Assembly (NCBI GenBank): GCA_020024055.1 | Contig: JAHHUI010000013.1 | Location: 1 to 20,939 of the forward strand | Reading direction: 5' to 3' | DNA length: 20,939 nucleotides | Source: Spirochaetaceae bacterium | GTDB taxonomy: Bacteria; Spirochaetota; Spirochaetia; WRBN01 | Part shown: one piece after another, positions 7,948 through 16,158 of the stretch | How the letters are laid out: each line of letters begins with the position of its first letter | Position numbering within the stretch: the first letter of the stretch is position 1 | Made by a program: the position numbers and the translations under genes | Notes under the pieces: model-generated | Databases searched by the model: none | Told to the model about the DNA's origin: nothing | What the model saw: only the letters and a program-made list of their open reading frames with translations

Positions 7948-10022
7948 ATCTATCTCATACATATCAGCAAGACATCTCAAAATTCTTCTGGGGGAATAAT
8001 GCACAGTTTCTTTCCCAGAACTACATGGCCGCACAAAATATCTATCTCCTGCTATCCACACAGACAGGCCCCTACAGCTACACACTCTCGGGTTCTATTA
8101 AAGACAAAGTATTTGATGCTGCCCCAAAAGACGATTTTCACATTGAGGGTACATATTGCTCCTATCATCTGTTTGCACAGAATATCAGCCGCTATATAGG
8201 CCAGCCTATTCTGGCTATTGTGGAAAGCAGCGAAGAAAAAGCCAAAGAAGTGGCCGCACTGATTCAGGTGGAATATCAAGAACCAGGTGAATCTTTTCAG
8301 CCTGTCACCCTGAGCGAATATGCACAGGAAAATATTCTCTTTGGCAAAAAGGAACAAAGCCCGAATTTCCAAAACATTTTTAACAATGAAGAAAATACGA
8401 TTCTCAATTTTTATTATGACACCCCCAGCCAATACAATGTGCCAAATTGCACCTTTGGCGCTTATGCCTTCATTGGCGGCGATGCTCGCATGAATGTGTA
8501 TGTCAGCACAGACTGGCCTTCTCATGTGCATAAATATGTGGCAGAATGCCTGGGCAAAGATAAAGACTCTGTGATTATTCATCCCCTGACACAAGGACGC
8601 CTGGTCAATAATCTGCTCATTGAGCCCACTCTATGGGCCTGCTATGCCGCCATCGCTGCACAAAAGACAGCAAAGCCGTGCAAATTGCTTTTCAGTCCTG
8701 CCATGGCCAAGGAAACCCTGGCCCCCAGCAGCGAAAACAAGATCCATATCCAAATAGCCTTAGATTCTGAAAAAAAGATCCTTGCCTGCAAAACACATAT
8801 TGCCGTGGCTGCCGGATATCAGGGATATTTCATGGATGAATACCTGGCACAGATATACGATTTGTTTACGAATATGTATCAATTCCCCGAATATGCACTG
8901 GGCATAGATATTGTGCAAACCACCCAGCGCCCCAGGGGGTCCTATTTGTCTTCATGTCGTGCGGGCCTGCAATGCGCTATGGAGAGCATGCTGAATCAAA
9001 TCAGCCGCTTTTACAATCATTCCCCCGATCAGCTGCGCCTGGCCTTGATACATATGAAAAATGAACAGTGTACACATATCATGGAGCAGCTGTTTTCACA
9101 GGTTTTAGAGCATGCAGACTTTCAAAGAAAAAATCTTGCCTATCACATGGAAGCAGAACAGACCATTGCGCATTTTTTTGATGAGCAGATGACAATCTCT
9201 TTGCCTCTGCGGGGAATTGGGCTTTCCTGTGCCATGGCGGCCAGGGACTTGCTCACAGATGCATATCAAAAGGTAACTTTGTCGGCGCAATGGCCGGCAG
9301 AAAATGAAAAACTGACAATTAAAATTAATTCACTGCCTCACAATTTATACTTCATAGTCTATTGGAAACATATGCTCTCTGGTCGCTTGGGCATCAATAT
9401 TGATGCGATTGAGATTCTGGCTGAAACGCACACAGAAGGCGGACCCTATGCCCTGGGCATGTCTGTGGGTAAAATTGACCCCCTGATGTCAAAGCTGTGT
9501 GATAATTTGAAGAAAAAAATAAAAACAAAAAAATTCCCTTTGAATTACAGTCTTTCCTGGGAAAATGATGCACAGCCTGCCCAGCAGGCAATCCAAGAGA
9601 ATGCGATGATGACCTGTGTTGCAGAAGTGATGATAGATCCTATCGAATTTAAGATAAAAATAGTGCATCTTGACTTTGCGCTTTATTGCGGGCTTGTGCG
9701 TGACGAGGCAACTTTGCGATCTTATTTCTCCACGGCATTAATACAAACATTGCAATGGATATCTCACACAGATGAAGGGCCGCAGAGCATTTGGCGTGCC
9801 GATTTTTCGGTGTGGCCCGGTTTCAATTTAAATATTGTGCCAAACAGCAGCCAGGAAGCATCACTTTTTGCATTGCCGGTGACAGGCCTGATTCAATCCA
9901 CATTGCCTTCTGCCTATTTGACAGCTGTGTCCCAGGCTGTGAATCAGCCTGTACCCACATTCCCTGTTTTTCCCGAAACAATATTCACTATTTTAAAGCC
10001 GGACAAGGAGGATGAATCATGA
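7917..10022 (+). CDS. Divergent xanthine dehydrogenase-type molybdopterin subunit
   Basis: This 701-residue protein has the architecture of the large subunit of xanthine dehydrogenase/aldehyde oxidase: an a/b-hammerhead domain (about 25-125, GQPILAIVESSEEKAKEVAALIQVEY) and then the long Mo-cofactor region. The alignment is clear at YVSTDWPSHVHKYVAECLG (195-213) and RPRGSYLSSCRAGLQCAMESML (338-359, keeping the Arg-Gly of the RGFG motif). Several pocket motifs are replaced: the STQ glutamine by Asp199, the glycine-rich GGFGGK loop by LTQGRLVN (224-231), and the active-site Glu of the C-terminal G-x-GE motif by Gln660 (VTGLIQST). It may be a pseudo-subunit or may use an altered cofactor or substrate. 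The operon context with FeS and FAD subunits is intact, and its stop overlaps the next start (ATGA). Confidence 0.8.
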   Translation: MAGILDSTKINLSHTYQQDISKFFWGNNAQFLSQNYMAAQNIYLLLSTQTGPYSYTLSGSIKDKVFDAAPKDDFHIEGTYCSYHLFAQNISRYIGQPILAIVESSEEKAKEVAALIQVEYQEPGESFQPVTLSEYAQENILFGKKEQSPNFQNIFNNEENTILNFYYDTPSQYNVPNCTFGAYAFIGGDARMNVYVSTDWPSHVHKYVAECLGKDKDSVIIHPLTQGRLVNNLLIEPTLWACYAAIAAQKTAKPCKLLFSPAMAKETLAPSSENKIHIQIALDSEKKILACKTHIAVAAGYQGYFMDEYLAQIYDLFTNMYQFPEYALGIDIVQTTQRPRGSYLSSCRAGLQCAMESMLNQISRFYNHSPDQLRLALIHMKNEQCTHIMEQLFSQVLEHADFQRKNLAYHMEAEQTIAHFFDEQMTISLPLRGIGLSCAMAARDLLTDAYQKVTLSAQWPAENEKLTIKINSLPHNLYFIVYWKHMLSGRLGINIDAIEILAETHTEGGPYALGMSVGKIDPLMSKLCDNLKKKIKTKKFPLNYSLSWENDAQPAQQAIQENAMMTCVAEVMIDPIEFKIKIVHLDFALYCGLVRDEATLRSYFSTALIQTLQWISHTDEGPQSIWRADFSVWPGFNLNIVPNSSQEASLFALPVTGLIQSTLPSAYLTAVSQAVNQPVPTFPVFPETIFTILKPDKEDES

Positions 10023-10489
10023 TCATCCCTTTCACTTTGAATCATCAGCAGGTTTATGTTGATGTGGATCAAGATCGCCGCCTGTCTTCTATTCTGCGCG
10101 AGGTTTTTGGCATTGTCGGCACACAATCATGCTGTCAAAGCGGGCATTGCGGCAGCTGTTTGGTCATTTGGGAAAATAAAATTGCCAATTCCTGTCTGAT
10201 TCCTATGGGCAGTGTGCTCTATACAGATGTGATGACCTTGGAAGGATTTAAAAACACACCTATTCTCGATTCTATTCTTCTTGTTTTCCATCAAAACAAT
10301 ATTACTCTCTGTCCTTATTGCCAGTTTGCTCGCATACTCAGCATTATCAATCTTTTGCACGAAACATCAAAAGTGACTGAAACTGATATTTTAGAAACTA
10401 TAGAAACCGTGCGCTGTTCCTGCACGAATTATGATGCCTTGCAGGACTGCATTGCTAATTTAACGCTGATAAAAGAGAATTATGACTAA
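10019..10489 (+). CDS. Xanthine dehydrogenase-type 2x[2Fe-2S] subunit
   Basis: This 156-residue subunit carries both [2Fe-2S] clusters that pass electrons between the Mo site and FAD. The N-terminal plant-ferredoxin domain reads GTQSCCQSGHCGSCLV, with ligands Cys39, Cys44 and Cys47 plus Cys59 in ANSCL. The C-terminal four-helix domain has LCPYCQ (Cys98, Cys101) and VRCSCTNY (Cys133, Cys135), matching QCGFCTPG and CRCTGY of the family. All eight expected cysteines are present. The Gln and Gly of QCGFC, next to the cofactor in relatives, are replaced by Leu and Pro. The ATG overlaps the upstream TGA by four bases and is preceded by AAGGAGG, a near-perfect ribosome-binding site. Confidence 0.92.
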   Translation: MIIPFTLNHQQVYVDVDQDRRLSSILREVFGIVGTQSCCQSGHCGSCLVIWENKIANSCLIPMGSVLYTDVMTLEGFKNTPILDSILLVFHQNNITLCPYCQFARILSIINLLHETSKVTETDILETIETVRCSCTNYDALQDCIANLTLIKENYD

Positions 10490-11360
10490 GAACGAAACAT
10501 CATCACAAAAAGAATTTCTTATTCCCTCCTCGCTTTCAGACATTGCCAAAATACTTGGCGCCAATCCAGATGCCCTGATCATGGGCGGGGGCATTGATAT
10601 TATGAGTACGCACCTGGAATCTGTCTCTGGGGCGCAAAGCGTGATCTCCACTACGCGCGTGGCAGAATTGAAAAAGATTTTTCGCAATGAATATTATATT
10701 GAGCTGGGTGGTGCGGTCACTATCAGTGAATTGATGAAAACAGGTAAAGAACATCTAGCCCAGATTTTATATGCGGGGTTTGACGAACTTGGGCCCCAAA
10801 GTGTGAAAAACTGGGCCACGATTGGCGGCGTGCTGTGCACCAAAGAATATAGATCAGACTGCTTTGCTCCTTTATGCGCCGTGGGCGCCGAGATCGAGCT
10901 GCGTTCATTTTATCAAGACGGCCGCAGAAAAAGTCAAAGATGGCTGCCCTTAAGCAATTTTTGCCGCACAGATGGCAGCCTGGACCTTCAGCAAGGCGAA
11001 CTGCTGACACGACTGCGCATTCCCAATGAGCCATGGGATGTACAATATTATCGCAAACTGGGCACACGATACAGCACCTATGGTACTATCCTCACCCTGG
11101 CTATCGCTGCCAGAATAGACAAAAACTCGATTAATGAATTTCGCCTGTATATTGGCAATGGCAAAAGCCATATCTTCACCAGCGAACTGCTTGCGGAAAA
11201 CCTTTCTGGCTACAATTATCCTATTAAACCCTCACAGATTGAATCTGCCAATGGCCTGCTGGCGCGTTTCTGCAAAAATATGCCTAAAAGCTTTGCGCCT
11301 TTAACAGTCTACGCCACCAAGCAGACTGTCTTGGAATTCCTTTCAGGGATGTATGAATAA
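10482..11360 (+). CDS. Xanthine dehydrogenase-type FAD-binding subunit
   Basis: This 292-residue subunit of the molybdopterin-dehydrogenase FAD-binding family would pass electrons from the [2Fe-2S] clusters to an acceptor such as NAD+. FAD-contact regions are visible: MGGGIDIM (34-41, family A-GGTDL) and NWATIGGVLCT (110-120, family ATIGGN; the Asn is Val here). Between and after these is the normal alternating strand-helix pattern, ending in the CO-dehydrogenase flavoprotein C-terminal domain (YYRKLGTRYSTYGTILTLAIAARI onwards). The ATG lies eight bases inside the previous gene's end, so the two are translationally coupled. This is the last gene of the operon. The order Mo-FeS-FAD differs from the E. 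coli xdhABC order Mo-FAD-FeS. Confidence 0.9.
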   Translation: MTKNETSSQKEFLIPSSLSDIAKILGANPDALIMGGGIDIMSTHLESVSGAQSVISTTRVAELKKIFRNEYYIELGGAVTISELMKTGKEHLAQILYAGFDELGPQSVKNWATIGGVLCTKEYRSDCFAPLCAVGAEIELRSFYQDGRRKSQRWLPLSNFCRTDGSLDLQQGELLTRLRIPNEPWDVQYYRKLGTRYSTYGTILTLAIAARIDKNSINEFRLYIGNGKSHIFTSELLAENLSGYNYPIKPSQIESANGLLARFCKNMPKSFAPLTVYATKQTVLEFLSGMYE

Positions 11361-11369
11361 AAAGCAAAA

Positions 11370-11398
11370 TAAAAAAGGCAGATGTCTGTATATCTGCC
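11370..11398 (-). terminator. Rho-independent terminator of the fprA gene
   Basis: Read leftward, ATCTGCC-type arms pair (11377-11383 with 11392-11398, stem GGCAGAT/ATCTGCC) around an eight-base loop. The stem is followed by six T and further T-rich sequence. Rightward there is no T-run after the stem, so it is a poor terminator for the xdh-like operon. Confidence 0.8.
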
Positions 11399-11426
11399 TC
11401 TAAAAACTCATTATGCAATAGAGATC

Positions 11427-12671
11427 TTACAAAGACGCCGCCAGCTTTTTCACGCTGTCTTTGAGTGTCTGCAAAGTCTCTTTTGTGGGCGAGCCGGCCC
11501 ATTCCACGCTGGGCAGACAATCCCAATGCATGCCTTCAATATTGGCCTGGAAATCTTTCTCGGCGCCGCCGGCCCAGCCAAATGAACCCAAACGCAATAC
11601 TTTTTTATGGAACATATGCTTCAATTTCAGGTCGGAAATTAAATGTGCCATCGGCGGGAACATCTTGTATTCATAAGTGGGCATTGCAATGATATAGCCC
11701 TTAGACTCCCAGGCATCAGCCAAGACCATCCCGGTGGGAGACTCGGGGATGCGATGCTCGCTGAAAGGAATACCGCTTTCTTTCAGGGCTTCGCGCACAG
11801 TGTCAATCGCCACGCCCGTGTTGCCATACATGCTGGACCACATGAGACAAATCTTCTTCTCGCCGCCATTCTTAGCATAGTCGGCCAGTCTTTTATACAT
11901 GCCCACCACACGGCCAATATCGCCCTTCCAAATCAATCCATGTGCAGGGGCAATCATCTTGATAGGTAAACCACCCAAAGCAGACAAAGCATTGAGCACC
12001 GGCTGGGAGAATGTGGCTACAATATTGGCATAATAACGCAGTGTTTCTCTCTCGTAAAAATCAAGTTTTCCAGGTGTCATATCTGTGTCATAAATAGCAT
12101 CTTCTTCCACAGCGCCATAGCTCCCGAAAGCGTCACAGCTGAATAATGTTCCTGAATTTTTCTCGAAAGTAACCATGGTCTCGGGCCAATGCACATTGGG
12201 TGCCTCATAAAATACCAGTTCTTTTCCGCCGCCAAGATCCAGGCTGTCGCCTGTCTTCACGGTGCGGATATTTTCTGTAATGCCATAAAAATCACGCAGC
12301 ATGGGCACTGTCTTTGCCGTGCAGATTAATTGCACATGGGGATGATCTTTAAAGAAATGCCCCAGCCATCCGCTGTGGTCAGGCTCCATGTGATTCACCA
12401 CCACATGAGACACCATATCCGGTGTGATGCCCACAGAGGCCAGGATCCTTTCATAAGAACCTGGATGCTGCTCTAAATCGACCACGCCAACGGGGCAATA
12501 TTCCTCGGTGGTGCACCAAGAGTCGATCAAGGCAACTTTGTCACCTTTCACAAAATAGGCATTGATGGCCACACCATCGGGGATAGGCCACAGGCCTTCA
12601 AACAAATAATCCTTCTCGCGGATGTTTACACCCACGCGATAGATTCCCTGAGAAATCTCAATCGCTTTCAT
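11427..12671 (-). CDS. fprA: Flavodiiron protein (A-type flavoprotein)
   Basis: This 414-residue soluble enzyme reduces O2 to water and/or NO to N2O in anaerobes and takes electrons from rubredoxin or F420H2-type donors. The N-terminal metallo-beta-lactamase-like domain carries the diiron ligands His94, Glu96 and Asp98 in NHMEPDHSGW, His161 in NVHWPETM, Asp180 in SCDAFG, and His244 in APAHGLIW. The C-terminal flavodoxin domain begins at about 272 with the FMN-phosphate loop SSMYGNTG (279-286). The length and domain order are those of the minimal class A FDP; no rubredoxin domain is fused and no rubredoxin gene is in the window. The ATG is nine bases after AAGGAG. Confidence 0.95.
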   Translation of the reverse strand: MKAIEISQGIYRVGVNIREKDYLFEGLWPIPDGVAINAYFVKGDKVALIDSWCTTEEYCPVGVVDLEQHPGSYERILASVGITPDMVSHVVVNHMEPDHSGWLGHFFKDHPHVQLICTAKTVPMLRDFYGITENIRTVKTGDSLDLGGGKELVFYEAPNVHWPETMVTFEKNSGTLFSCDAFGSYGAVEEDAIYDTDMTPGKLDFYERETLRYYANIVATFSQPVLNALSALGGLPIKMIAPAHGLIWKGDIGRVVGMYKRLADYAKNGGEKKICLMWSSMYGNTGVAIDTVREALKESGIPFSEHRIPESPTGMVLADAWESKGYIIAMPTYEYKMFPPMAHLISDLKLKHMFHKKVLRLGSFGWAGGAEKDFQANIEGMHWDCLPSVEWAGSPTKETLQTLKDSVKKLAASL

Positions 12672-12700
12672 ATCTCTACTCTCCTTGTCAGGTAATAACC

Positions 12701-12730
12701 ATTTTAACGCCCATTTATTTTATATCACAA
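12701..12730 (-). promoter_or_regulatory. Probable promoter of fprA
   Basis: On the minus strand, TTGTGA (12725-12730) is followed after 18 bases by TAAAAT (12701-12706), which matches five of six -10 positions. Transcription would start near 12694, about 20 bases before the fprA start codon, leaving room for the AAGGAG at 12681-12686. This would make fprA independent of the upstream lipoprotein gene. Confidence 0.45.
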
Positions 12731-12765
12731 AATTTGAATTAATAAAATGCCTGTACGCGTGAAAT

Positions 12766-13275
12766 TCAGCGATCTACTCTGGGGATGGGATATACATCCA
12801 CGGTTTCCAAAAGCAATGCCAAAATTTTGCCCGAAACGAGAATCTGATTAATAGCGTCCATCACAGGTTCTTTCACACTGTTCACAGCGTCTCCTAAAAA
12901 TGCACTCTCTGGATAACGCTCGAGCTGATTGCGTACTTTATCAATGATAGCCAGTTTTTTGCGGCTGATTTCCAAGGCAACACGCCGATTTTCCGCAGGA
13001 TAGGCCAAAACAATTTTCACTGTATAAATACATAAAGGTTCACCCGTTCTTGTGCTGGTATAGCCGCGTATCTCCGGCAGGTCTGTATAAAAATAAACAA
13101 TGCCCATATACATCATTTCATCTACAGGCAATTCTTTTTTACGACAGTTCAGCAGTAAAAATGGCATCATGCACAATAGAAAAATATGTACTATTTTTTT
13201 TGCGCAAAAGTGACAAATAAGACCCATAATATCATTTTTATCGGACAAATTACCAGAGTAATTAGAAGATTGCAT
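12766..13275 (-). CDS. FliL-like putative lipoprotein
   Basis: This protein of about 169 residues has a hydrophobic signal ending in a lipobox-like LLLNC, which matches the relaxed spirochaete-type consensus with Asn before Cys. The following domain resembles FliL: an extended strand YTVKIVLAYPAEN, a long helix with RRVALEISRKKLAIIDKVRNQLE, and a final helix-strand MDAINQIL-SGKILALLLETVDVYP. FliL proteins sit in the inner membrane around the flagellar stator; this copy would be anchored by lipid instead of a transmembrane helix. I chose the ATG at 13275, which has AAAGGA about 11 bases upstream. The ATG at 13227 gives a tighter signal peptide but no ribosome-binding site. It diverges from the antiporter gene. 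The FliL call is an inference from pattern. Confidence 0.6.
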   Translation of the reverse strand: MQSSNYSGNLSDKNDIMGLICHFCAKKIVHIFLLCMMPFLLLNCRKKELPVDEMMYMGIVYFYTDLPEIRGYTSTRTGEPLCIYTVKIVLAYPAENRRVALEISRKKLAIIDKVRNQLERYPESAFLGDAVNSVKEPVMDAINQILVSGKILALLLETVDVYPIPRVDR

Positions 13276-13335
13276 TGATCTATGAATCCTTTTTATGTTA
13301 ATTTGAAATGAAAATCTTTTTTGAGGAGTATTTGT

Positions 13336-14946
13336 ATGAGTAATGTTGGAATATGGGGTTTGATACCTCCAATTCTCGCTGTTTACCTTGCCGTCTCGAC
13401 CAAGGATGTTTTTGTTTCTCTTGTCTCGGGGATTCTCAGCGGCGTGGTAATTATTGCCGTGGCAACTGGGCAAAATGTCCTTGCTGCCTTTACAGGGTTG
13501 ATTGATCTGATGGCGGATAAGCTTTCAGATAGCTGGAATGCCCGCATTTTGCTTTTTTGTGTTTTGTTGGGTGCTTTAGTAGGCCTTTTCAACCGTTCCG
13601 GTGCTGCATATGCCTTTGGGTCCTGGGCAGGAAAATTCATAAAACGTCGCTCCTCCGTTTTATTTTTCTCATGGCTTCTAGGAATTATTTTCTTTTTAGA
13701 CGACTATTTCAGTGCTCTGAGTGTTGGTTCTGTAGTGCGCCCCATCGCCGATGAAAAAAGAATCTCGCGTGCAAAGCTGGCCTATTTCACCCACACAACA
13801 GCCCCCACCGTCTGTGTCTTGATTCCTTTCTCCAGCTGGGTAGTCACCATCATTTCCCAAATCCGTGGTTCAGAGGGTTTCAGTTCTTTGGGCATCACCG
13901 AGATGGATTTCTTCATCCGAATGATTCCTTACAACCTGTACATTCTTGTATCCTTGGCACTCTTGCTCATGGTGGCTTTCTCTAAAAGAGACATGCAGCC
14001 AATGCTGATCAGCGAAGAGCGGGCTATTTTAGAGAACAAACTGATGAATGAAGAGCTGTATGGCGAATGCCCAGCCAATATCACGCAGGATAATGAAAAC
14101 CATAATGCCAAGTGGTTTGACATGATGATACCCTTAGGAGTTCTCATTGTGGCATGTCTAATTTCTTTCCCGGTTTCTGGCGGTTTTTTCTCCCCCGTCG
14201 AGACGGCTGTTCCTTTTATGGATGCCATTCGTGATGCTGATGCCAGCAAGGCCCTGGCCTATGGTGTATGTTTCACTTTATTTTTCACATATTTATACTT
14301 TCTACTGCGCGGCATTTTTAATATCAGCTCAGCCACTTCGGCTCTGACAGAAGGAATGAAATCTATGATGCCTGCGGTGCTGGTTTTGGTTTTGGCATGG
14401 ATGATTGGGCATGTGATCAGCCGCCCTGTTGCCGAAGGAGGCGTGGGTCTGCCTATCTTTATCGATAATATTCTGCGCAGTGTTTCTTTGCCTATCTGGC
14501 TTATTCCTATTTCATTATTTGTGATTTCTTCGCTCATCGCTCTGGCCACAGGAACCAGCTGGGGCACATTTGGCATTATGATTCCCCTGGGCATTCCTAT
14601 TGCCATGACACTGGGAAGCGCGGCCGGCCTGGAAGGCGAAAGCCTGTTAACCATGGTGATCCTTACTGTTTCGGCTATTGTTTCGGGTGCTGTTTTTGGC
14701 GACAATGGCAGCCCTATTTCAGACACCACAGTGCTTTCTGCTGCGGGGGCCAGCTGCCCGCATCTGGAACATGTGGCCACACAGTTTCCCTATGCGCTCA
14801 TCGCTGCGGTCAGCAGCGGACTGGGTATCCTCATTGCCAGCTTCACGCTCACGGTCTGGCCGGCGCTGATCACCAGTATGATTACAGTATTTCTTATTTA
14901 TTATTGCCTTTCTCGGCCGCTTCCAAAGATTCTTGGAAAAGACTAA
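13336..14946 (+). CDS. NhaC-family Na+/H+ antiporter
   Basis: This 536-residue inner-membrane transporter has about 11-12 hydrophobic segments and the conserved NhaC-family blocks. These are FLDDYFSALSVGSVVRPI (an acidic pair in a helix), LAYFTHTTAPTVCVLIPFSSW, ATGTSWGTFGIMIPLGIPIA, and FGDNGSPISDTTVLSAAGA. Members exchange Na+ for H+, or in some cases organic anions such as malate and lactate, so the substrate is not certain. The ATG at 13336 follows GAGGAG by the right distance; a TTG fifteen bases upstream is open but unsupported. A weak promoter may lie at 13270-13299 (TTGCAT, 18 bases, TATGTT). The stop codon overlaps the convergent neighbour's stop by four bases. Confidence 0.92.
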   Translation: MSNVGIWGLIPPILAVYLAVSTKDVFVSLVSGILSGVVIIAVATGQNVLAAFTGLIDLMADKLSDSWNARILLFCVLLGALVGLFNRSGAAYAFGSWAGKFIKRRSSVLFFSWLLGIIFFLDDYFSALSVGSVVRPIADEKRISRAKLAYFTHTTAPTVCVLIPFSSWVVTIISQIRGSEGFSSLGITEMDFFIRMIPYNLYILVSLALLLMVAFSKRDMQPMLISEERAILENKLMNEELYGECPANITQDNENHNAKWFDMMIPLGVLIVACLISFPVSGGFFSPVETAVPFMDAIRDADASKALAYGVCFTLFFTYLYFLLRGIFNISSATSALTEGMKSMMPAVLVLVLAWMIGHVISRPVAEGGVGLPIFIDNILRSVSLPIWLIPISLFVISSLIALATGTSWGTFGIMIPLGIPIAMTLGSAAGLEGESLLTMVILTVSAIVSGAVFGDNGSPISDTTVLSAAGASCPHLEHVATQFPYALIAAVSSGLGILIASFTLTVWPALITSMITVFLIYYCLSRPLPKILGKD

Positions 14947-15602
14947 TCTGAGTCAGGGGCAATATTTTGTTTCTCTGTCAGGCTTTGCATATAGTAAAGC
15001 CTGGCAAAAGTTCCCCTGATATGTACAGGGTATTCATGCAGAACAGATTCATAGGGGTCGTCAAGAAAATGACGGCTGATTTGCTTTCTGGCTTCTTCAG
15101 CTGAATAGCGAATATAAACATCAGCCTGTAAAAGCTTGCCCGGATGCGCCTGCACCTGCACGTTTTCATTCTTTTGAGAAAAATGTCTGATATAGCTGTA
15201 TGTAATGGTATCCAGCCGGCCTTCTCTGTCATCTCTTTCCAAAAATTTAGCACACAGTTCGCGCACCCTGCTCATCTGATCTTTAGCGACAAGAAATCGG
15301 CAGATATAATACAAAACCTGTCCTTCTTTTTGTGCGCTTTGCCCGGCACAACGACGCAGCCAATCGGGAATATGATCTAAAAATTCAGATAAAGAAGCAT
15401 TGTGTAAATTCTCTTGCGGCTCAGTGGTGATATAGCCGCTGAGAAAATGCTCTATAGAAAATGCGGCAAAATACAGCTCACATGGATCACATCGGGAAAC
15501 AAAATCATCAAGGATAGCTGTTAATGCCTCAATCTGCTCTTGCTGGTTTAAATCTCTGCGTAGAAAAAGCAGCTGCTGAACTTCTTCTTTCGTCATTGGC
15601 AT
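14943..15602 (-). CDS. Hypothetical soluble helical protein
   Basis: I do not recognise this 219-residue protein. It has no signal sequence or membrane segment and is predicted to be largely helical and charged (TKEEVQQLLFLRRDLNQQEQIEALTAIL at the start, ending QSLTEKQNIAPDSD). The C-terminal third contains a strand-helix section, LLQADVYIRYSAEEARKQISRHFLDD. The ATG at 15602 has no good ribosome-binding site but lies 13 bases after the previous gene's stop, so it may be translated by re-initiation. It is the last gene of a four-gene leftward run headed by the ankyrin protein. It shares four bases with the convergent antiporter stop, and no hairpin terminator is visible. Confidence 0.65.
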   Translation of the reverse strand: MPMTKEEVQQLLFLRRDLNQQEQIEALTAILDDFVSRCDPCELYFAAFSIEHFLSGYITTEPQENLHNASLSEFLDHIPDWLRRCAGQSAQKEGQVLYYICRFLVAKDQMSRVRELCAKFLERDDREGRLDTITYSYIRHFSQKNENVQVQAHPGKLLQADVYIRYSAEEARKQISRHFLDDPYESVLHEYPVHIRGTFARLYYMQSLTEKQNIAPDSD

Positions 15603-15615
15603 TCACACAAAAAAA

Positions 15616-16158
15616 CTAATAATCAGATAAATAATCTGCAATCTGTGTTTGTATGCGGTCTCTGCGGGAAAAAACTTCGACCACCATGGCGCTCTCTTGC
15701 TCGGCGAGGCTCAAACGAGTGATATCCGGCACATCAATAATTCTCTGATACATAGCCGTGAATTTATCTTCGTCCATATCCACAGCCTTAGACAAAAGTG
15801 AAAGCACCGCATTGCCCGAAACATTAGCTGTTTGCAAATTAGCCAAGGTTGTATCAAGAATATTGCCAATTCTAGGGTCTCTGGGCAAATTTTCAAGACT
15901 ATTCTTTATCTCTATTAAAACACCCATTTCCTTTCTGCTGTCGCGCACCTCTTTTCTGTCTAATACCTTCTTCTCTCCTTCAGAACCCAGCTGAACATCA
16001 CGATATGCCTTAGAAATCTCTGCCACGCGTGGATTATTTCCAGAAAAACGATAAATGGCACGCACAGCCTGATTGCCGCCTTCAAGCACAATATTCATGA
16101 GAAAAACTAATATAATAAATGAAATAATCACAATAATTGTATAAAAATATCTATTCAT
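15616..16158 (-). CDS. Hypothetical single-pass envelope protein
   Basis: This 180-residue protein has an N-terminal membrane anchor (residues about 5-27, FYTIIVIISFIILVFLMNIVL). It is followed by a hydrophilic, mostly helical domain that would lie in the periplasm. The domain has two predicted long helices (VRDSRKEMGVLIEIKNSLENL and LSLAEQESAMVVEVFSRRDRIQTQI) and no cysteine. No family is recognised. Its start overlaps the upstream membrane protein's stop by eight bases, and the next gene follows after 13 bases, so it belongs to the same transcript. The topology is inferred from hydrophobicity and basic residues only. Confidence 0.68.
   Translation of the reverse strand: MNRYFYTIIVIISFIILVFLMNIVLEGGNQAVRAIYRFSGNNPRVAEISKAYRDVQLGSEGEKKVLDRKEVRDSRKEMGVLIEIKNSLENLPRDPRIGNILDTTLANLQTANVSGNAVLSLLSKAVDMDEDKFTAMYQRIIDVPDITRLSLAEQESAMVVEVFSRRDRIQTQIADYLSDY

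Noticed and set aside
11361..11426. Hairpin after the FAD subunit gene as terminator of the xdh-like operon
   Set aside because: On the rightward strand the stem is not followed by a T-run; it fits the leftward fprA transcript only.
13276..13473. Upstream extension of the FliL-like gene across the antiporter start
   Set aside because: It would run antisense into the antiporter coding region, is hydrophilic with no family pattern, and leaves the signal sequence internal.
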